A stretch of 64,000 bases of DNA from Bacteroidetes bacterium UBA2475 (GTDB lineage Bacteria > Bacteroidota > Bacteroidia > B-17B0 > Aurantibacillaceae), in contig DDPF01000012.1 of the NCBI GenBank assembly GCA_002342065.1, positions 824,890 to 888,889 on the forward strand, in the 5' to 3' direction. Below the pieces are notes generated by a model. That model made no database searches. It saw only the letters and a program-made list of their open reading frames with translations, and was not told where the DNA came from. Shown in pieces: positions 18,600 through 26,847 of the stretch. How positions within the stretch are numbered: position 1 is the stretch's first letter; every line of letters begins with the position of its first letter. The translations under genes were made by a program, and so were the position numbers.

Positions 18600-18688
18600 A
18601 ATAATTGAACTTAAAATTAAGTAAAATAAACATCGATTGCACTTATTAGTTATCAAAAGCAAAACTTTGTATGTAAAACCCCGTTTAG

Positions 18689-18880
18689 ATTTTAGTAGTA
18701 AATCGTCCCGAATTTAGCATCCGTATTTTCTTCGCCGAATTAAAAAATTATTCACAATCAAATTTTATAACACTATTACAGGTATCACCAAAAGCAGAGG
18801 TTGCCAATTTATTGCGTTACGAAAATGCAAGTAAATTTGCCGCCGTATTTAAAGAACAGTTTGGCTTTTGCCATCAATGA
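18689..18880 (+). pseudogene. Eroded AraC-family regulator, C-terminal fragment
   Basis: One plus-strand frame encodes QVSPKAEVANLLRYENAS followed by KFAAVFKEQFGF and then stops at TGA (18878-18880). This matches the second helix-turn-helix of AraC-type regulators (typically GYENASKFAAVFKEQFGF). The SPKA of the first helix-turn-helix is joined straight to it, as though an internal piece had been deleted. No start codon, effector domain or complete DNA-binding domain remains; an in-frame TAG lies at 18686. It is a broken gene between the histidine kinase and MurF-Alr. Confidence 0.6.
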
Positions 18881-18959
18881 TAGTAAAAGAAAAAGTAGTT
18901 TGATCTATTTTGCTTAACAAAAAGGTGGTAAAATAAACCTGATATTGGTTAAAAAGAGT

Positions 18960-21407
18960 TTACTCCTGCACATAAACCCTCTTCACTCTCGCAGAAACAT
19001 TCGTCAGCACTTCGTAAGAAATAGAATTTAACGCTGTGGCCATTGCATTAATTTGTTCGGCATTCTCAAAAATAATTACCTCGTCGCCTTCCTGGCAATT
19101 AATATCGCTAACGTCAACCATACACATGTCCATACAAATATTACCAATGGTCTTGCAAAATTTACCGGCAACGTAAACACCATGTTTACCATTACCCAAG
19201 GCCCTGCTAAAACCATCAGCATAACCAATAGGTATGGTTGCAATTTTTGTGTCCTTATCTAATTTACCATTTCGGTTATAACCAACGGTTTGTGATGCGG
19301 GAACATTTTTTATTTGGCTGATGCGTGTAATTAAACTTCCTACATTTTCCAGCTTTGCTTGTTCTTCGGGATGAACACCAATACCGTACATACCAATACC
19401 CAGGCGTACCATATCGTAATGCGCATTTTTAAAACGGCTAATGCCACCGGAATTACAGAGGTGTTTTAAAACCGTGTATCCTAAAGTTAATTCAATAGCA
19501 GAATATGTTTTTTCGAACACGCGCGTTTGCTCATTTGTAAATTCGTCTAAATTGGCGTTATCAGTACCCACCAAATGAGAAAACACAGAGCGTACTTTTA
19601 ATTGCGGGAAATTTTTTAATTCTAATATTAATTTTTCAAGATCGTTTTCTTCAAAACCCAAACGGTGCATGCCGGTGTCTATTTTTAAATGCACAGGATA
19701 TGGGTCGGTTATTCCGAGCGCATCCAGTTTTTTTACAAATGCATGTAACACTTTAAAACTATAGATCTCCGGTTCTAACTGGTAATTAATAATATCTTCC
19801 AGCGCATCATCCTCGGGGCTCATGACCATTATTGGCAAGGTAATTTGCGATTGTCGTAACTCTACCCCTTCATCTGCATAAGCCACAGCCAAATAATTTA
19901 CACCAATGTGTTGCAATGTTTTTGCTATTTCTGCACCACCGCTGCCATAGCCCATGGCCTTTACCATGCACATTAGTTTTACGTTGGGTGCAATTAACGA
20001 ACGGTAATAATTAAGGTTATTAATTAATTTATTTAAGTTGATCTCAAAAACCGTATCGTGACTTTTAAGTTGCAATACGCGACTGATATTCTCGAAACCA
20101 AAACTGCGCGCGCCTTTTAAAAGTATACTCGCTTCGCTAAACTGGTAATTAATTAAGTTGAATTGGTTAATAAAACTCTGCGTATCAAAAAAGAATAAAG
20201 AGTTGGCTTTAAATAAAGGTTTATGGTTTGAGATCTCTTTACCAATACCAACAACAAGATCTATTTTGTTTTGCAAGAAAAGTTCTGCCAGTTGTTTGTA
20301 AAGCGAATGTGCGGAAATACCTGATTGCTCAAGGTCAGACACAATAACGACCTTACGCACTCTTCGGTTTTGCTGTGACAAATAATTTAAAGCAATTTTT
20401 ATAGAATCAATATCTGAATTATAATAATCATTAATAATTAATGCATTGTTTATTCCTGTTTTAATTTCCAAGCGTAACGCAACAGGCTGCAATAAAGTCA
20501 ATCGTTGAGCAATATCTGCCTCTTTAAAACCTAATTGCATTAATGTGGCCGCGCAGGTAGAAGCGTTTAATACGGAAGCCTTATCAGAGAATGGAATTTT
20601 GAATTGATGAGTTGCGCTTGCACTTTTTAATTCCAAGTCTCCATCTTTAAAAGAAATTTTAAGATCGGCGTCATCAAATTCTGAAACAAGAATAGATCTA
20701 TTTAAAATAGCGGCCAGGAGCTGATCCTTACGCAAACCATTAATGATCTTTTTATCACAACGCGCAATTAATTTTAGTTTTTCATTTATTTTTTGCTCGC
20801 GATTCTCAAAGCCTTCGTCATGCGCCGTGCCAATAGAAGTAAACACACCAATGGTTGGCTGTATAATTTCTACCAAAGCATCCATTTCGTTTGGTAAAGA
20901 AATACCTGCTTCAAAAATTGCCAACGTATGCGTATGATTTAAATTTAATACACTTAGCGGCACACCAATTTGCGAGTTATAACTTTTTGGGCTTCTGCAA
21001 ATAGAAAAATTATTTTTTAAAAGTTGGTACAACCATTCTTTTACTACCGTTTTGCCATTGCTACCAGTAATACCAATTACAGGAATGGTGAATTGTTTGC
21101 GATGAAAAGCCGCCAGTTTTTGAATAGCCTTTAACGGATCTGCCGAAACAACAAAAGAGACGTCCGCATCCTTATATTTAGAAATATCAAATTCGTTTTC
21201 TTGTATAAGAAACGACTTAACTCCTTTTTCAATAAGATCGGCAATATAATTATGTCCGTTATTACGACCGGTCTTCAATGCAATAAATAAAGTATCTGCC
21301 GGCGATTGTAGTGCGCGACTATCATTCAAAAAAATACTGATCTTATTATTAGTGCCCCCAATAAATTTTGAATTTGTGATCTCTGCTATTTGTTGCAGGT
21401 TGTACAT
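18960..21407 (-). CDS. murF-alr: Bifunctional MurF ligase / alanine racemase
   Basis: 815 residues, a fusion typical of Bacteroidota. The N-terminal half is UDP-MurNAc-tripeptide:D-Ala-D-Ala ligase with the ATP loop GITGSNGKT (112-120) and mid-domain IFEAGIS and LIINDYYNSD. The C-terminal half is a PLP alanine racemase with the Schiff-base lysine in MCMVKAMGYGSGG (about K483) and the catalytic tyrosine in TVGYNRNG (about Y710), ending NVSARVKRVYV. It supplies D-Ala and adds D-Ala-D-Ala in peptidoglycan precursor synthesis in the cytosol. It follows tdk by 9 nt. A relic of the same 3' end is found at 13346-13410. Confidence 0.96.
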   Translation of the reverse strand: MYNLQQIAEITNSKFIGGTNNKISIFLNDSRALQSPADTLFIALKTGRNNGHNYIADLIEKGVKSFLIQENEFDISKYKDADVSFVVSADPLKAIQKLAAFHRKQFTIPVIGITGSNGKTVVKEWLYQLLKNNFSICRSPKSYNSQIGVPLSVLNLNHTHTLAIFEAGISLPNEMDALVEIIQPTIGVFTSIGTAHDEGFENREQKINEKLKLIARCDKKIINGLRKDQLLAAILNRSILVSEFDDADLKISFKDGDLELKSASATHQFKIPFSDKASVLNASTCAATLMQLGFKEADIAQRLTLLQPVALRLEIKTGINNALIINDYYNSDIDSIKIALNYLSQQNRRVRKVVIVSDLEQSGISAHSLYKQLAELFLQNKIDLVVGIGKEISNHKPLFKANSLFFFDTQSFINQFNLINYQFSEASILLKGARSFGFENISRVLQLKSHDTVFEINLNKLINNLNYYRSLIAPNVKLMCMVKAMGYGSGGAEIAKTLQHIGVNYLAVAYADEGVELRQSQITLPIMVMSPEDDALEDIINYQLEPEIYSFKVLHAFVKKLDALGITDPYPVHLKIDTGMHRLGFEENDLEKLILELKNFPQLKVRSVFSHLVGTDNANLDEFTNEQTRVFEKTYSAIELTLGYTVLKHLCNSGGISRFKNAHYDMVRLGIGMYGIGVHPEEQAKLENVGSLITRISQIKNVPASQTVGYNRNGKLDKDTKIATIPIGYADGFSRALGNGKHGVYVAGKFCKTIGNICMDMCMVDVSDINCQEGDEVIIFENAEQINAMATALNSISYEVLTNVSARVKRVYVQE

Positions 21408-21416
21408 AGAGCGCGT

Positions 21417-21992
21417 TTATTTTTTAAAATTCTTGTTGAAACAATTCCTGCATAAAGGTTCGTAACTATCGGTCTCGCCTAACACCACCAAACTTTCTTC
21501 GTTTGTTTTGCGGTGACTTACGTAAGCTAAATTACCACATTGCATGCAAATGGCATGTACTTTTGTAACATATTCTGCTGTTGACATTAAATTTGGAATG
21601 GGACCGAAAGGTTTGCCTGTATAATCAAGGTCTAAACCCGCAACAATTACCCTGATGCCTCTATCGGCCAACTGGTTGCAAACATAAGGAAGTTCATTAT
21701 CAAAGAATTGTGCCTCGTCAATACCCACCACATCTACATCGGTGGCAAGTAATAAAATATTGGCACTTGATGGAACCGGTGTGCTCATGATCTCAATGCC
21801 CTGGTGGCTTACCACTTTAAACTCGTCGTAACGTGTATCAACAGTGGGTTTAAAGATCTCTACTTTTTGTTTGGCGAACTGCGCCCGCTTTAAACGCCTT
21901 ATCAGTTCTTCGGTCTTACCCGAGAACATAGATCCAACGATAACCTCTATCCATCCCCGCTTGCGCTCGTTATTATTATTTTCTAAAAACAT
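21417..21992 (-). CDS. tdk: Thymidine kinase
   Basis: 191 residues, the usual length for type II TK. Walker A loop GSMFSGKTEE (20-29), catalytic base E93 in GIDEAQFFD, and a zinc ribbon formed by C149/C152 (CMQC) and C181/C184 (CRNC). The substrate-binding region is VAGLDLDYTGKPFGPIPNL. It phosphorylates thymidine to dTMP in the salvage pathway. It is the first gene of a two-gene operon with murF-alr. The 89-nt gap upstream is shared with a divergent hypothetical gene. Confidence 0.97.
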   Translation of the reverse strand: MFLENNNNERKRGWIEVIVGSMFSGKTEELIRRLKRAQFAKQKVEIFKPTVDTRYDEFKVVSHQGIEIMSTPVPSSANILLLATDVDVVGIDEAQFFDNELPYVCNQLADRGIRVIVAGLDLDYTGKPFGPIPNLMSTAEYVTKVHAICMQCGNLAYVSHRKTNEESLVVLGETDSYEPLCRNCFNKNFKK

Positions 21993-22081
21993 TGTTTAAA
22001 AGGCGTTAAAAACAAAACTTAAAAGTACAGTAAGATGTTACAAAATCAAATTATATTTAATAATATAATTATTCACAAAAG

Positions 22082-22657
22082 ATGTCGTTAGAGAAGGTAT
22101 TACATAAAATTCAGTCACAGATCAATGACCTGGCCCCTACGCTGGAGTTATTTATTGATGAAACGATACAACCTTCGGTAGAAAGCTGCGAAAAATTGCA
22201 ACAACAGTTAAATCTTATCCAGGAAAATTTAGCAGTTTATAAATACAACAAAGTAAACAAAGAGATCTCGCCGAGTTTTAGCATTCATGCAAAAGTGAGT
22301 GAAAAAGAATTACCGAAAGAGAAGATCGAAGAAATAAAAAATGACATTAAAGTTACCATTCACGAAGAAAGACCCGATCTTTCTATGCCAAAGGTAAAAG
22401 TTGAAGAAGAAGTAAAAGAAAGTCAAAAAAATTTAACGGATATTGCGGTTGGGATAAATGATAAATTTCGTTTTATTAATGAATTGTTCAAACAAAATAA
22501 TTCAGAATATAATATTGCCGTAGAGCAGTTAAATGCTTTAAAAACCTGGAATGATACTGAAATTTACCTGAATAGTTTAAAAGCTTTATACGAATGGAAA
22601 GACAACTCTGAAGTTGCTTCCTACTTTTTTTCTCTCATAAAAAAACGTTTTAATTAA
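22082..22657 (+). CDS. Conserved Bacteroidota hypothetical protein
   Basis: 191 residues, cytosolic, no signal peptide or TM segment. It has a helical N-terminus (1-65), a charged Lys/Glu-rich middle (about 75-125) and a conserved-looking C-terminus beginning GINDKFRFINELFKQNNSEY and ending SYFFSLIKKRF. The C-terminal pattern recurs in short hypothetical proteins of this phylum next to housekeeping genes (recollection, not searched). Its TAA overlaps the next ATG (TAATG at 22655-22659), so translation is probably coupled to the M28 peptidase. Function unknown. Confidence 0.75.
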   Translation: MSLEKVLHKIQSQINDLAPTLELFIDETIQPSVESCEKLQQQLNLIQENLAVYKYNKVNKEISPSFSIHAKVSEKELPKEKIEEIKNDIKVTIHEERPDLSMPKVKVEEEVKESQKNLTDIAVGINDKFRFINELFKQNNSEYNIAVEQLNALKTWNDTEIYLNSLKALYEWKDNSEVASYFFSLIKKRFN

Positions 22658-23805
22658 TGCGTTCCTTATTTCTCACTTTCGTTTTTTTAATACATTTCTC
22701 TTCTTCCTTCTCACAGGACACCTTATATGCGAGAGAGGTGATCAAATGTTTAACTTCTAAAAAATGTTTTGGCCGCGGCTATTTAAACAATGGTTTAGAT
22801 GTAGCCGCAAAATATATTGCGGCAGAATTAAAAGCAAATAAAGCAGAGCCATTTTTTTCTACCGGTTATTTTCAATGGTTTGATTTTAATGTAAATACTT
22901 TTCCGGATAAAGTAATCGTTAAGATCAACAACAAACTTTTAAAGCCGGGTATAGATTATATTATTAATCCCGAAAGCGGCACTGTAAAAGGCAAGTACAC
23001 AGTGTTTAAAAAAGACTCCGTTACTTATGTTGCCAACAATATGGCACTTCCTATAAGCATAAAGATCAAAAAAAAATTAACCTATAGCGTTGCAACCAAT
23101 TCTGTTGCCGGCTGTAGTATTGACTTGTTAAATGAAAGTGCCCCGGCAGAGATAAAAAATGTTGAAGTAAATATTGAAAGCAAGGTGTTGACCAAATACA
23201 TCAATAAAAATATTTGTGCTTTTATTCCCGGTAAAATAAATAACGATACGGTAATGGTTTTTTCTGCACATTACGATCATTTGGGTGGCATGGGCAAAGC
23301 AACATATTTTCCCGGCGCTAATGACAATGCCAGTGGCGTGAGTGTGTTATTGAACCTTGTAAAATATTACCAAAAAAGTCCACCAAAACATAAAACGGTA
23401 TTTATTTTCTTTGCAGGTGAAGAAGCGGGATTAATAGGCTCACATTATTTTGTAGACAGTAAAGTGTTAGATCTTACAAAAATAAAATTCTTAGTTAACC
23501 TCGATCTTTTAGGTACAGGCGATGACGGAATTATGGTAGTAAACGGTCATACTTTTGAAAAACAATTTAATGTACTAGATAAAATAAATAAAGAAAAGAC
23601 CTTGGTAAAAGAAATAAAAAAACGCGGTAAGGCTTCAAACAGTGATCATTATTGGTTTTCAGAAGCAGGTGTGCCTTGTTTTTTTATTTATACAATGGGT
23701 GGCATAAAAGCTTACCACGATGTATTTGATGTGGCAAAAACATTACCGTTGACAGATTATGTTGATGTTTTTAAATTGATAACGGAGTTTGCTGATAAAC
23801 TTTAA
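22657..23805 (+). CDS. Secreted M28-family zinc aminopeptidase
   Basis: 382 residues with a signal peptide (SLFLTFVFLIHFSSSFSQ). The M28 metal-binding and catalytic residues appear in order: SAHYDHLGG, PGANDNASGVSVLL, FAGEEAGLIGSHYF, LVNLDLLGTG and SDHYWFSEAGVPCFF. These supply the two-zinc site and the general-base glutamate. The family removes N-terminal amino acids from peptides in the periplasm or outside the cell. The N-terminal about 170 residues form a prodomain or PA-like insert. The ATG overlaps the stop of the preceding gene by one base. Confidence 0.92.
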   Translation: MRSLFLTFVFLIHFSSSFSQDTLYAREVIKCLTSKKCFGRGYLNNGLDVAAKYIAAELKANKAEPFFSTGYFQWFDFNVNTFPDKVIVKINNKLLKPGIDYIINPESGTVKGKYTVFKKDSVTYVANNMALPISIKIKKKLTYSVATNSVAGCSIDLLNESAPAEIKNVEVNIESKVLTKYINKNICAFIPGKINNDTVMVFSAHYDHLGGMGKATYFPGANDNASGVSVLLNLVKYYQKSPPKHKTVFIFFAGEEAGLIGSHYFVDSKVLDLTKIKFLVNLDLLGTGDDGIMVVNGHTFEKQFNVLDKINKEKTLVKEIKKRGKASNSDHYWFSEAGVPCFFIYTMGGIKAYHDVFDVAKTLPLTDYVDVFKLITEFADKL

Positions 23806-23811
23806 AATTTA

Positions 23812-23952
23812 AACCACATAGACACATAGGTCTATATAGTTTCTTTGTTTGCCTATTGTAGTTAAATATAGTTTTGTTGAAGCGAAGCTTCAACCCTATT
23901 GTTTTCCTTTTCTGAATTTAGTTTAATTTGAAATCTATGTGTCTATGTGGTT
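23812..23952. repeat. 141-bp element bounded by perfect 18-bp inverted repeats
   Basis: AACCACATAGACACATAG (23812-23829) and its exact reverse complement CTATGTGTCTATGTGGTT (23935-23952) bound a 105-bp AT-rich core. The core holds a hairpin GTTGAAG-CGAAG-CTTCAAC (23876-23894). The element fills the gap between convergent M28 and nadD genes. It looks like a MITE or non-autonomous repeat and may serve as a bidirectional terminator. Confidence 0.7.
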
Positions 23953-23967
23953 AAAAAATTAACCGAT

Positions 23968-24543
23968 TTACTTCTTGTAAAAACCCATACTATCAATTTC
24001 TTCCCAAACTTTTGGATGTAAAAAAAAGCGTATGTCTTTTTTTTCTTTTATAGCGTTACGAATAAATGTAGAAGAGATGTCCATCACAGGCGCTTCTGTA
24101 AAATGAACATGTGGATGAGTATCGAATTCGCTTGCGGTGCAACCTGGACGAGGATAGACGTAAATGTGATTGCGCTTTAAGATCTCTTCATAATTTTTCC
24201 ATTTATTAAAGGACTGTAAATTATCCTGCCCCATTATTAAACTGAATTGATGCTCGGGATATTTTTCTTTTAAACGAACCAGTGTATTAATAGTATAAGA
24301 TGGTTGCGGCAGATCGAATTCAAAATTACTAGCTTTAATAGTTGGATGAAAATCAAGCGCCAGGTTAACCAAATGCAAACGGTTGTTTTGATCTAACAAC
24401 TGACTTTTATTCTTTAAAGGGTTATGCGGACTAACCATAAACCAGATCTGCTGCATATCTGTATAATTGATCATATAATCTGCAATGGCCAAATGACCTA
24501 TATGAACAGGATTAAAGGAACCAAAAAATAAACCAATATGCAT
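23968..24543 (-). CDS. nadD: Nicotinate-nucleotide adenylyltransferase
   Basis: 191 residues, normal for NadD. The nucleotidyl-transfer signature is GSFNPVHIGH (8-17), with WFMVSPHNPLKNKSQL for the nicotinate site, LIMGQDNL, and the C-terminal MDISSTFIRNAIK (SxxxxR motif). It converts nicotinate mononucleotide plus ATP to deamido-NAD in NAD synthesis, in the cytosol. It is divergent from the metzincin gene across only 38 nt. Confidence 0.97.
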   Translation of the reverse strand: MHIGLFFGSFNPVHIGHLAIADYMINYTDMQQIWFMVSPHNPLKNKSQLLDQNNRLHLVNLALDFHPTIKASNFEFDLPQPSYTINTLVRLKEKYPEHQFSLIMGQDNLQSFNKWKNYEEILKRNHIYVYPRPGCTASEFDTHPHVHFTEAPVMDISSTFIRNAIKEKKDIRFFLHPKVWEEIDSMGFYKK

Positions 24544-24547
24544 AGTA

Positions 24548-24555
24548 TAAAATTA
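24548..24555 (-). promoter_or_regulatory. -7-like element (TAATTTTA) 4 nt from the nadD start
   Basis: On the minus strand TAATTTTA ends 4 nt before the nadD ATG (24543). It has one mismatch to TAnnTTTG. If functional, the transcript would be nearly leaderless. Confidence 0.35.
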
Positions 24556-24567
24556 CTGCTTATTTTT

Positions 24568-24575
24568 TAATTTTA
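24568..24575 (+). promoter_or_regulatory. -7-like element (TAATTTTA) 6 nt from the metzincin start
   Basis: TAATTTTA ends 6 nt before the ATG at 24582, mirroring the element on the other strand that faces nadD within the same 38-nt intergenic gap. Confidence 0.35.
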
Positions 24576-24581
24576 TACGAA

Positions 24582-25226
24582 ATGCTTACTGTCAATAAAA
24601 AAGAGAATCTTATACAGATCGATCTTGAGATCTTTCTCATTAACAGATCGAACCAAAATTTAAATCTTTTTATTCTTGCCGCTGCAATAAAAAAACAAAT
24701 AGAAACTGTTTATAAAGGTAAATTTGGTGAGCTTGAATTAGTGACAACCGTTGATGTAAAGCCTTTATATAAATATCATCTTCGCTCGCTTTATAATAAA
24801 ATGGTAATTGCTGTAAGCCCGTACATCACTAATGATAATGCTGCAGAGGCAGATTTTAAAGGTTTACTGATCAAATTAAATCCAAAACATATTGAGTCTA
24901 TTATTTCAGGAAACAATAAAAGAACAATCCCACATGAATTAGGGCATTTACTTGGACTTGAACATCCACACGCTAATGCAGCCTTTGAATCGGTTAATCT
25001 CAAAGCTTCGATTTTAGAGCAAAGCATTAGCAACCAGGAAAAAACTACCAATTTAATGTGCCAAAGCTGGTACATTCAAAAAGCAGGGATAGAATTAAAT
25101 AATGCATTGTCTTTGCTCGAAAACCAATTAAAAGTAATTTACGAGAATTTTAATTCTAAAAAACTAAATAGAAATTATAGTATCTCTAAAGGTTTATTCA
25201 GCTATAAATGGATCGGGAAAATTTAA
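24582..25226 (+). CDS. Metzincin-type zinc metalloprotease without signal peptide
   Basis: 214 residues. The extended zinc motif HELGHLLGLEH (H118, E119, H122, H128) is the metzincin signature, and TNLMCQSW (M159) about 30 residues later fits the Met-turn. The N-terminal 100 residues (IQIDLEIFLINRSNQNLNLF, VTTVDVKPLYKYHLRSL) are alpha/beta with no signal peptide or TM segment. Most metzincins are secreted, so this one either acts in the cytosol or leaves by a route not visible here (for example a toxin-type system). No immunity or secretion partner is adjacent. Family call good, role unknown. Confidence 0.72.
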   Translation: MLTVNKKENLIQIDLEIFLINRSNQNLNLFILAAAIKKQIETVYKGKFGELELVTTVDVKPLYKYHLRSLYNKMVIAVSPYITNDNAAEADFKGLLIKLNPKHIESIISGNNKRTIPHELGHLLGLEHPHANAAFESVNLKASILEQSISNQEKTTNLMCQSWYIQKAGIELNNALSLLENQLKVIYENFNSKKLNRNYSISKGLFSYKWIGKI

Positions 25227-25244
25227 AAAATTAAGAAATAAGAA

Positions 25245-26828
25245 TTAATAAACAGGGATCTTTTTAGAGATCATCTGGCCATTGTTGTAGGTCAGGTTAA
25301 CAAGATACACGCCCGTAGCAAGTTCTGTGCTTATGGTAATGTTGTTATAACCTGCGTGTATTGGCAGCGATTCTGTTCGAATCAAACGTCCTGCCGCATC
25401 AATAATATTCAACGTATAACTTGTAGCGTCTTTATTGGTTGATGTAACAACAATACCATTGTTTTGGTTATAATATAAATTTGGTTTTTCTTCTTCCAAA
25501 TTGCAATCATCGCTTACATATTCTGTTTTTGAATTTCTTGATGTAAGATCATTATCAACCATTCTTAAACGGAAATAATTTCCCAGACTCTTTTTATTTT
25601 CAACAACAAAAGAATAATGATTTATAGCTGCCGAATTACCTTTTGCTGTAACTGAATTTATCTTTGTAAAAGTAAATCCATCTTTACTGTTCATGATATC
25701 AAAGTAAGCTGAATTTCTTTCAGACGCGGAGCTCCAGTTTAAAACAACATTATTTTCTCCATCACAAACCGCAGAAAAATCGATCAGATCTATTGGAAGA
25801 GGAATTGTTACAGATGAAAGTACATACGGACAAAATTGAGTTAGGGCATTTGCTGTAACAGCGCCAACGCCGGCTACAACTGCTGCTGCACTTCCGGTTG
25901 TAGCGTTGTCTAAATTCCAGGCAGATCCGTCCCACCATTGCGCACCAATATTTTGTGCGTTGTATGGGGCGTTTAATGTATTCTCTATACCTCTGTAACT
26001 AAAAGTACAATTAGCAGTAACAGCTGCACTTGGTGTAATATCCCACCACCTGTCTATTACCGAATTGGTTGCGCAAGGATTACCGGCCATTGTATTATTT
26101 GGACAATAGAAAAAACTTACAGCGCCAACATTACTTGCGCCGGCCCATGGTAAATTATCCGAGGCGCCGGTAGCACGCGTTGAAACATCAATGTTTGAAA
26201 TACCCCCTGTAGTTTTATTAAATGTAAAAGGAATTTGTGTTCCCGCAACACCAAAAGGATAAATATGTGCGCCAACACTCGCGCCCATGTTCCAACGCAT
26301 AATGCTTGGGTTAACCGCTGCGTTTGTTTCGCTTAAAACATAACCTGTGCCAAATGTTACAGCAGCCGCAAGAGGGTTTGTAATGGTAAGTAAAAATGAA
26401 TTAAGGTCGTAAATTACATTGCCAACCGATAATACGCCATTAGTAGTTACAACACCGCCAACATTTGTATTTAAGTTTTGTGTTTTTACACCTGATCCTA
26501 AAAGTGTAAGATTATTAAATGTAGTAGAATTTGTGCCGTTAATTGTTTGGTTAGCGCCATTTAAATTTACTGTTCCGTTATCAGAGAAAAAACCTGTGTT
26601 TGCAGAGTTATTTGTCCAGTCGCCTTCCATCCAGATATTACCTGTAGCGCTTGGATAGACAATACCACCAGCCTGACTTAAATAATCTCCGTTAGTTCCG
26701 CCGTCAATATAAATATGTGCAGCTCCGGAAAAAACTATGCTTCCGCCATTATTTATTATGCCCTGAGCGAATGCAAACGCGGGAAGGCTGATAGCAGTTA
26801 AAAGAAAATATTTTATTATTGTACGCAT
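25245..26828 (-). CDS. T9SS-secreted surface protein with type A sorting domain
   Basis: 527 residues. Signal peptide (KYFLLTAISLPAFAFAQ), then a beta-rich region with Asn/Gly repeats (FSGAAHIYIDGGTNGDYLSQ, TVNLNGANQTINGTNS) that resembles a beta-helix or filament. A region beginning LIDFSAVCDGENNVVLNWSS is a fibronectin/Ig-like domain often placed before the sorting tail. The last about 80 residues (YTLNIIDAAGRLIRTESLP ... ELATGVYLVNLTYNNGQ) are a type A T9SS sorting domain. Probably surface-anchored. It follows the tail-fibre-like gene by 19 nt, so both may be one transcript. Specific role unknown. Confidence 0.82.
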   Translation of the reverse strand: MRTIIKYFLLTAISLPAFAFAQGIINNGGSIVFSGAAHIYIDGGTNGDYLSQAGGIVYPSATGNIWMEGDWTNNSANTGFFSDNGTVNLNGANQTINGTNSTTFNNLTLLGSGVKTQNLNTNVGGVVTTNGVLSVGNVIYDLNSFLLTITNPLAAAVTFGTGYVLSETNAAVNPSIMRWNMGASVGAHIYPFGVAGTQIPFTFNKTTGGISNIDVSTRATGASDNLPWAGASNVGAVSFFYCPNNTMAGNPCATNSVIDRWWDITPSAAVTANCTFSYRGIENTLNAPYNAQNIGAQWWDGSAWNLDNATTGSAAAVVAGVGAVTANALTQFCPYVLSSVTIPLPIDLIDFSAVCDGENNVVLNWSSASERNSAYFDIMNSKDGFTFTKINSVTAKGNSAAINHYSFVVENKKSLGNYFRLRMVDNDLTSRNSKTEYVSDDCNLEEEKPNLYYNQNNGIVVTSTNKDATSYTLNIIDAAGRLIRTESLPIHAGYNNITISTELATGVYLVNLTYNNGQMISKKIPVY

Positions 26829-26847
26829 TTTAAAAAACGATCATTAA

